Source: Vulcanimicrobiota bacterium | GTDB taxonomy: Bacteria; Vulcanimicrobiota; Vulcanimicrobiia; Vulcanimicrobiales; Vulcanimicrobiaceae | Direction of reading: 5' to 3' | DNA: 11,435 nt | Assembly (NCBI GenBank): GCA_003155175.1 | Contig: PMFP01000107.1 | Location: 20,971 to 32,405, forward strand | Shown here: in pieces, positions 1 to 6,616 of the stretch | How positions within the stretch are numbered: position 1 is the stretch's first letter | Layout: every line of letters starts with the position of its first letter | The notes under the pieces: generated by a model | The model's input: the letters and a program-made list of their open reading frames with translations, nothing else | Database searches by the model: none | Told to the model about the DNA's origin: nothing | Position numbers and translations under genes: made by a program

Positions 1-36
1 TCGGGGGTGAATGGGGGGCCAAGCCGCCCCATTTTT
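1..36 (+). terminator. Hairpin plus T-tract element, copy 1 of a three-copy repeat family
   Basis: Read on the plus strand, a conserved arm (TCGGGGGTGA, 1-10) leads into a stem in which AATGGGG (10-16) pairs with CCCCATT (27-33), with the inner GG able to pair further. A run of five T follows at 32-36. This is the form of a Rho-independent terminator for transcription entering from the left. It overlaps the dnaE2 stop codon (35-37) on the other strand. Read on the minus strand the hairpin has no good T-tract after it, so it would be a weak terminator for the dnaE2 operon. Copies 2 and 3 have C-G where this copy has T12-A31, a compensatory change that supports a real stem. The element begins at the window edge, so it may extend to the left. 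Confidence 0.7.
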
Positions 37-3000
37 AATGAAAGTTCCGTGCGTGGATGGCGTTGCCGATGCCGCAGCCGTTGAAGGGCCAGACGTGGCG
101 GGCGATGACGTCGATGCACCCGTCTTCTTTTTGGATCTTGCCTTCGATAATCAGCATCGAGGCCGAGCGAATGGTGCGGCGGTAGCGTTCGTAGATATCG
201 GGCCGGACGATCACGTTCACCAGCCCGGTTTCGTCCTCGAGGGTTAAGAACACGAAGCCCTTAGCGGTTCCCGGGCGCTGACGCGTGATCACGAGGCCGC
301 CGACGCGGCAGATGAGATTCTGCGGCGCGCGCCCCAAAGCGGACGCCGGAATGACTTGCCGCTTGTCCAGCGTGGCGCGGAAGTGCTGCATCACTTGGCC
401 GTCCGGCGTGATGCCGGTCGCCCAGAGGTCGAAGGCCGTTTTCGTGCGCGAGGTGATCGGCTTAAAGCGAGCGTCGGGTTCTTCGACGTCCATGACCTTG
501 CCGAGCTCGCCGCGGGCTTCGCGCTCGTCGAGCGCGCGCAGCGCCCACATGGCTTCGCGGCGATTGGCGTGCCACGGCGCGAAGGCACCGGCCACGCCCA
601 AACTTTCCAACGCTTCGCGCTGCAGCTGCGTGCGTTGGGCGAAATCCAAAATGTCGCGGAACGGCGCCCCCTTCAAGGCCGCTTCCAACCGTTCGCGCTG
701 CGCGTCTCCGAGATCGCGAACGAGATGGAAGCCCAGGCGCAACGCGCCGCCGGCGTCCACGCTCGACCAGTATTCGCTGGCGTTGACTTCGATCGGCTTG
801 ACGACGACGCCGTGCCGCCGCGCGTCGTTCACGAGTACTTCGGTGGAGTAAAAGCCCATCGGCTGCACGTTGAGAATCGCCGCGGCGAAGATCGCAGGAT
901 AGTGGCATTTCACGTACGACGACGCGTAGGCCAGCAACGCGAAGCTCGCCGCGTGCGACTCTGGGAAGCCGTAGTCGGCAAACCCCTCGAGCATGTGAAA
1001 GAGCTGCTCGGCCGCCTCGCGATCGATGCCGTTGGTCACCATGCCCTCCACGAGCCGGGCGTGGATCGCTTCCATGCGTTCGCGCGAACGTTTGTGCCCC
1101 ATCGCGCGGCGCAAGCGATCGGCCTCGCCGGGCGTGAACCCGGCCGCTTCGATCGCCATGCGCATGCCCTGCTCCTGAAAGAGCGGCACGCCCAGCGTGC
1201 GCTCCAGGACCGGCTTGAGCTTGGGATGCGGATAGACCACCGCCTCGCGTCCGGCCCGGCGCCGTAAAAACGGATGGACCATCTGTCCTTGAATCGGACC
1301 CGGACGGATGATCGCGATCTGAATCACGATGTCGTAAAAGCACGCCGGCTTCATGCGCGGCAGCATGGACTGCTGCGCGCGCGATTCGATTTGGAAGACG
1401 CCGACGGTATCCGCGCGCTGGATCATCGCGTACGTCGCCGGATCGTCCGCCGGAATGGTATGCAACGCGAGCCCCGCGGCTCCGCCGGGCACGGGAGCGC
1501 GCACGCGGGCGTGGATCTGGAAGGCTTCCTGAAGGAGTGCGAGCATGCCCAAGCCCAGCAGATCGATCTTGATCAGGCCGAGCTCTTGCAAATCGTCTTT
1601 GTCCCACTGGATGATGGTGCGGTCGCGCATCGTCGCCCACTCGACCGGGGCGACGCGCACGAGCGGGTCGCGCGTGAGCACCATGCCGCCCGAATGGATG
1701 CCCATGTGGCGCGGGAAGCCGTCGATCTTCTTGCAGTAGTCGTAGAGACGCCGTTTGGCCGGTTCGGCCGGCTTGCTCTCGTCCGCGACGCCGGTCGCGC
1801 CGGCCAGCGATTCGCTCGCGTCGAACTCGCGCGCCAGCCTCTCGGTTTCTTCCAGCGAAAAGCCGACCGCTTTTGCCACGTCGCGCAACGCCGATCGCAT
1901 GCGATAGGTAATGACCTCGGCCGTCATGGCCGCGTTGGTGCGCCCGTAGCGCTCGTACACGTATTGAATGACCTTTTCGCGGTCGCGATGCGCGAAGTCG
2001 ATGTCGATGTCGGGAATCTCTTGCCGTTCCTCGGACATGAAACGTTCGAAAAGCAAGCCCATCCCGATCGGATCCACGGCCGTGATGCCGAGCGTGTAAC
2101 AGACCGCCGAATTGGCCGCCGATCCCCGGCCTTGGCAGAGCACGTCGAGCTCGCGCGCCGCGCGCACGATGTCCCAGACGATTAGGAAGTAGCCGGCCAG
2201 GTCCATCTTGGCGATGATTCCCAGTTCGTACTCGAGTTGCCGCTCCGCGCGCGATTCGATCGGCGCTCCGTACCGCTCGATCGCGCCGGCGTAGACGAGT
2301 TCGCGCAACCGCTGCTGCGGCGTCTGACCGTCGCCCACCGGAAAGAGCGGAAACTGTCCCGTGATGCGCTCGAGCCGGAAGCGGCAACGGCTCGCGATCT
2401 CCAGCGTTGCTTCGATCGCGGCACGCTGCCCGGCGAACAGCCGGCGCATCGCACGGGGATCCTTGAGATAGTATTCGGCGTTGGGCCGCAGCAGACGGGC
2501 CGCGCGAGCCGCGTCGAGGTTGGTGCCCTCTTTGATGCAAAAGAGCACGTCGGCGAGCGTCGCATCTTCCTTGCACGCGTAGAAGACGCCGCCGGTCGCC
2601 ACGCACGGCAAGCGCAGACGCGCGGCGAGTTCGCGAAGGCGTCCGTTGCGCAAAGATTCGTCGGGCGTGAGATGCTGCTGGAGTTCGATCCAAAAGCGAC
2701 CGGCAAAGATCGCCTGCAGCCGGCGCGCTTCTTCTTCGGCCGCGCTGAGGTCGTCGCGTTCGAGCGCGCGTTCGATCCGGCCGAAGGGGCCGCCGGACAG
2801 CGCCGTCAGCCCCTCGTTACACCGCTCGAGATCCTCGATCCGCAGACGAGCGTCGCCTTTGCTTCCGCGCATCTGCGCCGTTGAAATCGCTTCGCACAGA
2901 TTGGCGTAGCCGCGCGCGTCTTCGACGAGCAGCACGATCCGCGCCCCGTCTTCGAACGTGAGCTCGCTGCCGACGATCGCCGCGAGACCGTGCGAGCGGG

Positions 3001-3181
3001 CGCGCGTTGAAAAGCGAACCGAGCCGTAGAGACCGTCGCGATCGGTGAGCGCGAGCGCCGCCAAGCCGATCTCCGACGCGCGATCGGCCAGATCTTCCGG
3101 ATGCGATGCGCCGGAGAGAAAGGTGAAGTTCGAATACGCATGCAGTTCGGCGTAACCCGCGGACGCATCAATCGTAGGCAC
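35..3181 (-). CDS. dnaE2: Error-prone DNA polymerase DnaE2 (ImuC), C-family
   Basis: This 1048-residue protein is a full-length C-family polymerase alpha subunit of the DnaE2/ImuC type, which performs translesion synthesis with ImuA and ImuB after DNA damage. The PHP domain opens it (ELHAYSNFTFL near residue 12, ALTDRDGLYG near 44). GRGSAANS lies at 351-358. The palm has PDIDIDF at 390-396 and the third catalytic Asp in KIDLLGL (D540), so the active site looks intact. An OB-fold lies at about 955-1035, and the end (HARNFH) is typical of DnaE2. There is no DnaQ-like exonuclease domain. The start is a GTG inside the last codons of imuB, a 14-nt overlap without a clear Shine-Dalgarno sequence, which implies translational coupling. 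It is the last gene of the imuA-imuB-dnaE2 operon, and its stop codon abuts repeat copy 1. The family is known to be SOS-induced and mutagenic; the same role here is inferred from motifs and context. Confidence 0.97.
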   Translation of the reverse strand: MPTIDASAGYAELHAYSNFTFLSGASHPEDLADRASEIGLAALALTDRDGLYGSVRFSTRARSHGLAAIVGSELTFEDGARIVLLVEDARGYANLCEAISTAQMRGSKGDARLRIEDLERCNEGLTALSGGPFGRIERALERDDLSAAEEEARRLQAIFAGRFWIELQQHLTPDESLRNGRLRELAARLRLPCVATGGVFYACKEDATLADVLFCIKEGTNLDAARAARLLRPNAEYYLKDPRAMRRLFAGQRAAIEATLEIASRCRFRLERITGQFPLFPVGDGQTPQQRLRELVYAGAIERYGAPIESRAERQLEYELGIIAKMDLAGYFLIVWDIVRAARELDVLCQGRGSAANSAVCYTLGITAVDPIGMGLLFERFMSEERQEIPDIDIDFAHRDREKVIQYVYERYGRTNAAMTAEVITYRMRSALRDVAKAVGFSLEETERLAREFDASESLAGATGVADESKPAEPAKRRLYDYCKKIDGFPRHMGIHSGGMVLTRDPLVRVAPVEWATMRDRTIIQWDKDDLQELGLIKIDLLGLGMLALLQEAFQIHARVRAPVPGGAAGLALHTIPADDPATYAMIQRADTVGVFQIESRAQQSMLPRMKPACFYDIVIQIAIIRPGPIQGQMVHPFLRRRAGREAVVYPHPKLKPVLERTLGVPLFQEQGMRMAIEAAGFTPGEADRLRRAMGHKRSRERMEAIHARLVEGMVTNGIDREAAEQLFHMLEGFADYGFPESHAASFALLAYASSYVKCHYPAIFAAAILNVQPMGFYSTEVLVNDARRHGVVVKPIEVNASEYWSSVDAGGALRLGFHLVRDLGDAQRERLEAALKGAPFRDILDFAQRTQLQREALESLGVAGAFAPWHANRREAMWALRALDEREARGELGKVMDVEEPDARFKPITSRTKTAFDLWATGITPDGQVMQHFRATLDKRQVIPASALGRAPQNLICRVGGLVITRQRPGTAKGFVFLTLEDETGLVNVIVRPDIYERYRRTIRSASMLIIEGKIQKEDGCIDVIARHVWPFNGCGIGNAIHARNFH

Positions 3182-4448
3182 CGCGCACGTACCAGCGCTC
3201 GCCTTGGCGGAAAATCCGGTAGAGGCCGCCGTCTTCGAGCAGCACGTCGTACTCGTCCCGCGCCACCTGCGCGCCGAACCAGCCTTCCTCGATGCGCCAG
3301 GGGCCGATGCATTCGAGCACGTTGCGCGCCGGCGTACCGATCGCAGCCGGCTGGCCAGCGCGCACGCTCACCTGGATCTCGCGCACGTGGAGCAAACGCA
3401 GTTGCGGAACGGCTTGCGCGCTCAGCGCGCTAAAGGCCGGAGCTTCCGCCTTCGCCCCATGCGCCCGCGCTGGTGCGGAGAAGCGATCGTAGCCGAAGCG
3501 TTCCTCCAGCGGATGCGCGGGCACGATGCGGGCGCGCCGGGCCGGCTCTCCGAGCGAAGCCTCCAGCCGAGCCAACGCGAGGCCGACCGCTTGCGCGTCC
3601 ACGTCGTCTTCGGCAAAGAGCGTGAGCCGCTCGCCGCCTTCTTCCAAACGAGCGGCCTGAAGACGCAGTCCGACGATCGCCGCTTGGAACGTGCGGCCTT
3701 CCAGCGTCGCGCGCAAGACGTCGAAGATCCCGCGTTCGTCGGCGGTGGGCGTCGCGAGTGGCACGTCGATCTGCGCGCGACCCGCGTCTTCCAATTCGAT
3801 CTCGAGTTGCAAGGCGCCACAGCGCTTACCGGAGCGTTCGAGGTCGTCGCACAGGCGCGCGAGCAGCGCGCGCAAGGCAAAAAACACCTGGGTCTCGTCT
3901 TCGATCCGTCCCTCGCCGAAGATCGAGGCCTCGATGGCGACGCCGCGGGCGCGGGGCCGGAAGGGCGTCCGGTCGATGCCGCGCGCATGCTCGTGCCAGC
4001 GCGCCGATTCGATGCCGAAGCGGCGCACGAACGGACCGTACGGCAGCTTCGCTAAATCGCCGAGTTTTGCAACCCCGAGCAAACGGAGCCGCTCGATCGT
4101 CTTGGGATCGATCTCGAGCAGCGAGAGCGGCAACGGCGCGACGAAACGCGCTTCGTCACCGGCGGGGCATACGCGGCCGCCGGCAACGCCGGAGGCCGCG
4201 AACGCAACGAACGCATTGCTCGCACAGCCGATGCGCGGATCGGGCAGATGTTGAGCCAGCTCGCTCGCATGCGCCATCCAGCCTGCCGGATCGCCGGCGA
4301 TCCCGCGCATGTCGAGATAGACCAGGCCCGGACCGCGATCGTCCACGAGTGGCGACATCGCGTCGAGCTCGTCGAGAAAATCTTCCCACGCGGCGTGCGC
4401 CGCTTCGGGAACGAGACGATACTGCGGAATCGCGATGCAGACCAGCAT
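3168..4448 (-). CDS. imuB: ImuB, Y-family polymerase-like mutasome adaptor, apparently without fingers region
   Basis: This is a 426-residue Y-family-related protein of the ImuB type, a catalytically inactive adaptor that links DnaE2 to the beta clamp. The N-terminus (MLVCIAIPQY) resembles the first strand of ImuB proteins. The sequence then goes almost at once to the segment normally found around residue 75-110 (MSPLVDD, GPGLVYLDMRG at about residues 31-49). The roughly 60-75 residues between them in other ImuBs are missing. The rest follows the family: helix-hairpin region near 140-165 (LGVAKLGDLAKLPYG), little-finger-like domain, and the C-terminal tail with GPWRIEEGWF, VARDEYDV and LYRIFR. 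QLRLL at residues 349-353 (3390-3404) is a candidate clamp-binding motif. The start follows the imuA stop by 2 nt, and the frame is open upstream only to 4520 with no other start codon. The usual length is about 450-520 residues. Confidence 0.92.
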   Translation of the reverse strand: MLVCIAIPQYRLVPEAAHAAWEDFLDELDAMSPLVDDRGPGLVYLDMRGIAGDPAGWMAHASELAQHLPDPRIGCASNAFVAFAASGVAGGRVCPAGDEARFVAPLPLSLLEIDPKTIERLRLLGVAKLGDLAKLPYGPFVRRFGIESARWHEHARGIDRTPFRPRARGVAIEASIFGEGRIEDETQVFFALRALLARLCDDLERSGKRCGALQLEIELEDAGRAQIDVPLATPTADERGIFDVLRATLEGRTFQAAIVGLRLQAARLEEGGERLTLFAEDDVDAQAVGLALARLEASLGEPARRARIVPAHPLEERFGYDRFSAPARAHGAKAEAPAFSALSAQAVPQLRLLHVREIQVSVRAGQPAAIGTPARNVLECIGPWRIEEGWFGAQVARDEYDVLLEDGGLYRIFRQGERWYVRGAYD

Positions 4449-4450
4449 GC

Positions 4451-5218
4451 CTAAACGACGGCTCGCTCCATCGCGGGCGCAAGCCCCCGGCGCTCGACGG
4501 CGCGCTCTCTGAGCGTTACCTCACCGGCGATTTCCAGAGCGCGCACCGATGCGCGCGTGCCCGGTACGAGATATTTGTGTTTGCACAGTTCGACGCGCAC
4601 GTCGTAACCGGCAAAGTTGCACCACGGGCCGCGCGATCCGCACAGCAGCAGCCGCTCGAGCGTGCACCGCAAGCGTACCGTCGCGGCAAACGTGAGCTCG
4701 GCCGTTGCCGCTCCGCCGGCGACGACCGCAACCAGCGTTCCGGAACGGTGCGCGAGCCCCGCCAGACGCGCCCAGACCGGTGCGCGCAGCGCCAGAGCCG
4801 GCATGACGAGCGTTCCACAGACGCGCGAACGCAAGAGGAGATCGACGGCGCGCGCCCCCGACAGCGGCGTCGCCGCCGGGACGATCAACAGCCGGTCGAG
4901 ACGGACGCCGGCCTGCACCAAGCCGGGCGGATAGAGTTCGCCGTCGTCGAGCACGGCCGCCATCCCGCGACAGGTGGCTTGAGCCAGCAGCCGTGCGGCG
5001 ATGCTGCGGCGTCCGAGATCGCCTTCCAGCACGGCCAGAATGCCCCGCGGAAAGCCTCCCCCAAGCAGTTCGTCGAGGGCCTGAACTCCGGTGGCTACGA
5101 GGGGTTCGGTGTGGACCCGTGGCGCCGAACGCCCGCCCTGCATCGCCGCCTTGAGGGCGGCGAAGGCCTCGCGGCGCGAGGCCGGTGCAGCCGGGGTAGC
5201 GGGCAAGAACGGCGCCAT
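4451..5218 (-). CDS. imuA: ImuA, RecA-like mutasome accessory protein
   Basis: This 255-residue protein is recognisable as ImuA (RecA/SulA-like) from LDELLGGGFPRG at residues 49-59, the following short strand, and VQAGVRLDRLLIV near 102-114. ImuA is the first gene of imuA-imuB-dnaE2 cassettes and acts with them in induced mutagenesis. The Walker-A-like loop is degenerate (GDLGRRSI, residues 66-73) and has no GKT/S lysine, so ATP binding in the RecA manner is doubtful; ImuA proteins often deviate here. The ATG at 5218 follows the promoter and LexA-type operator by only a few bases and has no Shine-Dalgarno sequence. Another ATG at 5230 is out of frame. The stop (4451-4453) is 2 nt from the imuB ATG. 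Confidence 0.9.
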   Translation of the reverse strand: MAPFLPATPAAPASRREAFAALKAAMQGGRSAPRVHTEPLVATGVQALDELLGGGFPRGILAVLEGDLGRRSIAARLLAQATCRGMAAVLDDGELYPPGLVQAGVRLDRLLIVPAATPLSGARAVDLLLRSRVCGTLVMPALALRAPVWARLAGLAHRSGTLVAVVAGGAATAELTFAATVRLRCTLERLLLCGSRGPWCNFAGYDVRVELCKHKYLVPGTRASVRALEIAGEVTLRERAVERRGLAPAMERAVV

Positions 5219-5227
5219 GGGAGACTC

Positions 5228-5256
5228 ATGCTAATCGAACACTTGTTCGATGTCAA
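5228..5256 (-). promoter_or_regulatory. Sigma70-like promoter of the imuA-imuB-dnaE2 operon
   Basis: On the minus strand a perfect -35 hexamer TTGACA (5256-5251) is followed by a 17-bp spacer and a -10-like TAGCAT (5233-5228, 4 of 6 matches to TATAAT). Nine bases separate the -10 from the imuA ATG at 5218. Transcription starting 6-8 nt after the -10 would therefore give a leader of only about 1-3 nt. This agrees with the missing Shine-Dalgarno sequence and suggests a leaderless or near-leaderless mRNA. The spacer is almost wholly occupied by the LexA-type palindrome. The hexamers and spacing are seen directly; promoter activity is inferred. Confidence 0.8.
5235..5250. promoter_or_regulatory. 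LexA-type SOS operator
   Basis: The 16-bp sequence TCGAACACTTGTTCGA is a perfect 6-bp inverted repeat around four bases. Its core CGAAC-N4-GTTCG matches the SOS box class known for LexA of Gram-positives and several other phyla (CGAACRNRYGTTYC). Read on the minus strand it matches 13 of those 14 positions. It fills the spacer between the -35 and -10 of the imuA promoter, so a bound repressor would directly block RNA polymerase. Its place upstream of a mutasome operon fits the known SOS control of imuA-imuB-dnaE2. No lexA gene is in the window. Confidence 0.88.
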
Positions 5257-5271
5257 GGTCGCTCCAGTTTG

Positions 5272-5306
5272 AAAACGGGGCGGCTTGGCCCCCCGTTCAC
5301 CCCCGA
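5272..5306 (-). terminator. Hairpin plus T-tract terminator, copy 2 of the repeat family
   Basis: On the minus strand, the arm TCGGGGGTGA (5306-5297) leads to a stem AACGGGG/CCCCGTT with a short loop, and then TTTTC. It lies 12 bp after the stop codon of the exported-protein gene and about 15 bp before the -35 of the imuA promoter. It should end transcription from the cheA-cheW operon and shield the SOS operon from read-through. It is nearly identical to copy 1, differing by the T-A to C-G stem change and T-tract length, and lies in the opposite orientation. Confidence 0.8.
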
Positions 5307-5318
5307 TTTTTAGGCGCT

Positions 5319-6149
5319 TTACGGGCTGGGCGAGGGGGCCGGGGTGGCGTGGGCGCTGCACAGGGCCGCGACCTGGATAACGACTTTCGCCGCGGTCTGT
5401 TCGCGCTCGGCGGTTTGCGCCTGCGTCCACTTCAGACCCTCGGCAAGACGGGTGACCGGATTGTAGCCCAGGGTGAGCCCGGGAATCGTCGCGGGATTGA
5501 TCACGTACGGATCGGCCGGCAGACCGGCCTGAAGGGGATCCGAAAGCAGCGGGTTGGCGGTGGGAGGCGTGGTGCCCTTATTGGTCATATCGGGCGCGCT
5601 CATCTGCGCGAGCATGCCCTCGTCGGCGTGCTGAAGGTCGCCCATTTGCTGCGTCGCCACGAAACCGTTGATGATGTCGAGCGAGAGATTCTGCGACGCC
5701 CACGCTTGGAGCAGCTTGTCGCGAATCGCGAGCAGCGTTTGGTCGTCCGGATTGCGCGCGGCGGCCGGAAAGAGTTCGGGATCGTTGAGCGCCTGTTGGA
5801 TCGCGATCGAATTGTTTGCCAGCGGGCTCACCAGATTTTCCATGCGCAGCAGCGCGATGTTGCGAGCCGCATCGCTCTTATCCCCGTTGGCCGTATTGTA
5901 TTGAGCGAAGAGCGGGACGCCTTTGGCGATGTTTTCGTCGTTCTGCGTCATCATGCCGATGGCGGGCCCGATGTGCGTGCGCAGCGCCGAGCAGACGCGA
6001 CGGCTCACGGTGCGCGCGATCACGGGAAGCGGCGAACTCGACGCAGCGGCGCCCGGCGTGGCTTGTGAAAGCGAGGGAGCGGTCGCACCAAGCGTTAGGA
6101 CGATTGCGGCCGCGAGCGACGGCACGGCGTACTTCTTCACGGAATTCAT
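5319..6149 (-). CDS. Exported protein of unknown function
   Basis: I do not recognise this 276-residue protein. It begins with a clear Sec-type signal peptide: MNSVKK, a hydrophobic stretch at about 8-22, and a likely cleavage after SLSQA at residue 30. There is no lipobox, so it should be periplasmic or secreted. The mature part looks mostly helical and rich in Ala, Asn and Gln, with a low-complexity Ser/Ala start (35-40) and an Ala-Pro-Ser tail (APSPSP). Two cysteines (C53 and C264) could form a disulfide. The ATG is 41 nt downstream of the cheW stop on the same strand, and I see no convincing Shine-Dalgarno sequence. It is probably the last gene of the cheA-cheW operon, ended by the terminator at 5272-5306. 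It may instead have its own promoter inside cheW. A role in sensing or motility is only suggested by position. Confidence 0.8.
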   Translation of the reverse strand: MNSVKKYAVPSLAAAIVLTLGATAPSLSQATPGAAASSSPLPVIARTVSRRVCSALRTHIGPAIGMMTQNDENIAKGVPLFAQYNTANGDKSDAARNIALLRMENLVSPLANNSIAIQQALNDPELFPAAARNPDDQTLLAIRDKLLQAWASQNLSLDIINGFVATQQMGDLQHADEGMLAQMSAPDMTNKGTTPPTANPLLSDPLQAGLPADPYVINPATIPGLTLGYNPVTRLAEGLKWTQAQTAEREQTAAKVVIQVAALCSAHATPAPSPSP

Positions 6150-6190
6150 ACTACGCTATGAACGTCCCGGGCGGCCTGCTTGTTACGTCG

Positions 6191-6616
6191 TTAGTCCTTG
6201 AGGAGCCGGTTGAGCGCCAGGACGAAGATCCGGCGCTCGCCGAGGTGAGCGACGCCGCGGACCTCGTTGGAAGCCGCGCCGGCCCACATGGCCGGAACGC
6301 TCTCGATGGAGCTTTTCGGCACGGTCACGACCTCGGAGACCTCGTCGGTGACGATTGCGGCGAGCTCGCCGCGAACGCTGCCGACGACCACGCGCGCCCC
6401 CTTGGCCGGCGCCGGGTGCGGCACTCCCAGACGTTCGCGCAGATCGAAGACCGGCATCAGACGCCCGCGCAGCGCCGTGAATCCGATGATGCCGCCGGCC
6501 GCGCCGGGGATGCTGCGAAGTTCGCCGACTCGCGCGATCTCGCGCATCTCGGCAACGGGGATTCCGTATTCGTAGCTGCCGACGCGAAAGACGAGCAGCG
6601 GCTCGGCTTTACTCAC
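6191..6616 (-). CDS. cheW: CheW-type chemotaxis coupling protein
   Basis: This is a 141-residue single-domain CheW protein, an SH3-like adaptor that joins CheA to chemoreceptors in membrane-associated arrays. Family features run the whole length: LLVFRVGSYEYGIPVAEMREI near residues 7-27, the IPGAAGGIIGF loop at about 36-46, RGRLMPVFDLRERLG near 50-64, and the hydrophobic end LALNRLL. The Asn usual in the GVINLRG motif is replaced here (GFTALRG). The GTG start overlaps the 3' end of the cheA-like gene by 8 nt (GTGAGTAA), so the two are translationally coupled and their products are likely partners. Confidence 0.93.
   Translation of the reverse strand: MSKAEPLLVFRVGSYEYGIPVAEMREIARVGELRSIPGAAGGIIGFTALRGRLMPVFDLRERLGVPHPAPAKGARVVVGSVRGELAAIVTDEVSEVVTVPKSSIESVPAMWAGAASNEVRGVAHLGERRIFVLALNRLLKD

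Noticed and set aside
356..2185. Two long plus-strand open frames antisense to dnaE2
   Set aside because: Composition is typical of antisense frames in high-GC genes, and no start signal or domain is seen.
462..2693. Long open frame inside dnaE2 (743 codons, same strand, other frame)
   Set aside because: Arg-rich translation with no family motif; it is a GC-rich frame shadow of dnaE2, whose own frame has every polymerase motif.
3758..5272. 504-codon plus-strand open frame across imuA and imuB
   Set aside because: Very Arg-rich, no recognisable domain, spans the junction of two real genes and runs through the LexA operator and promoter.
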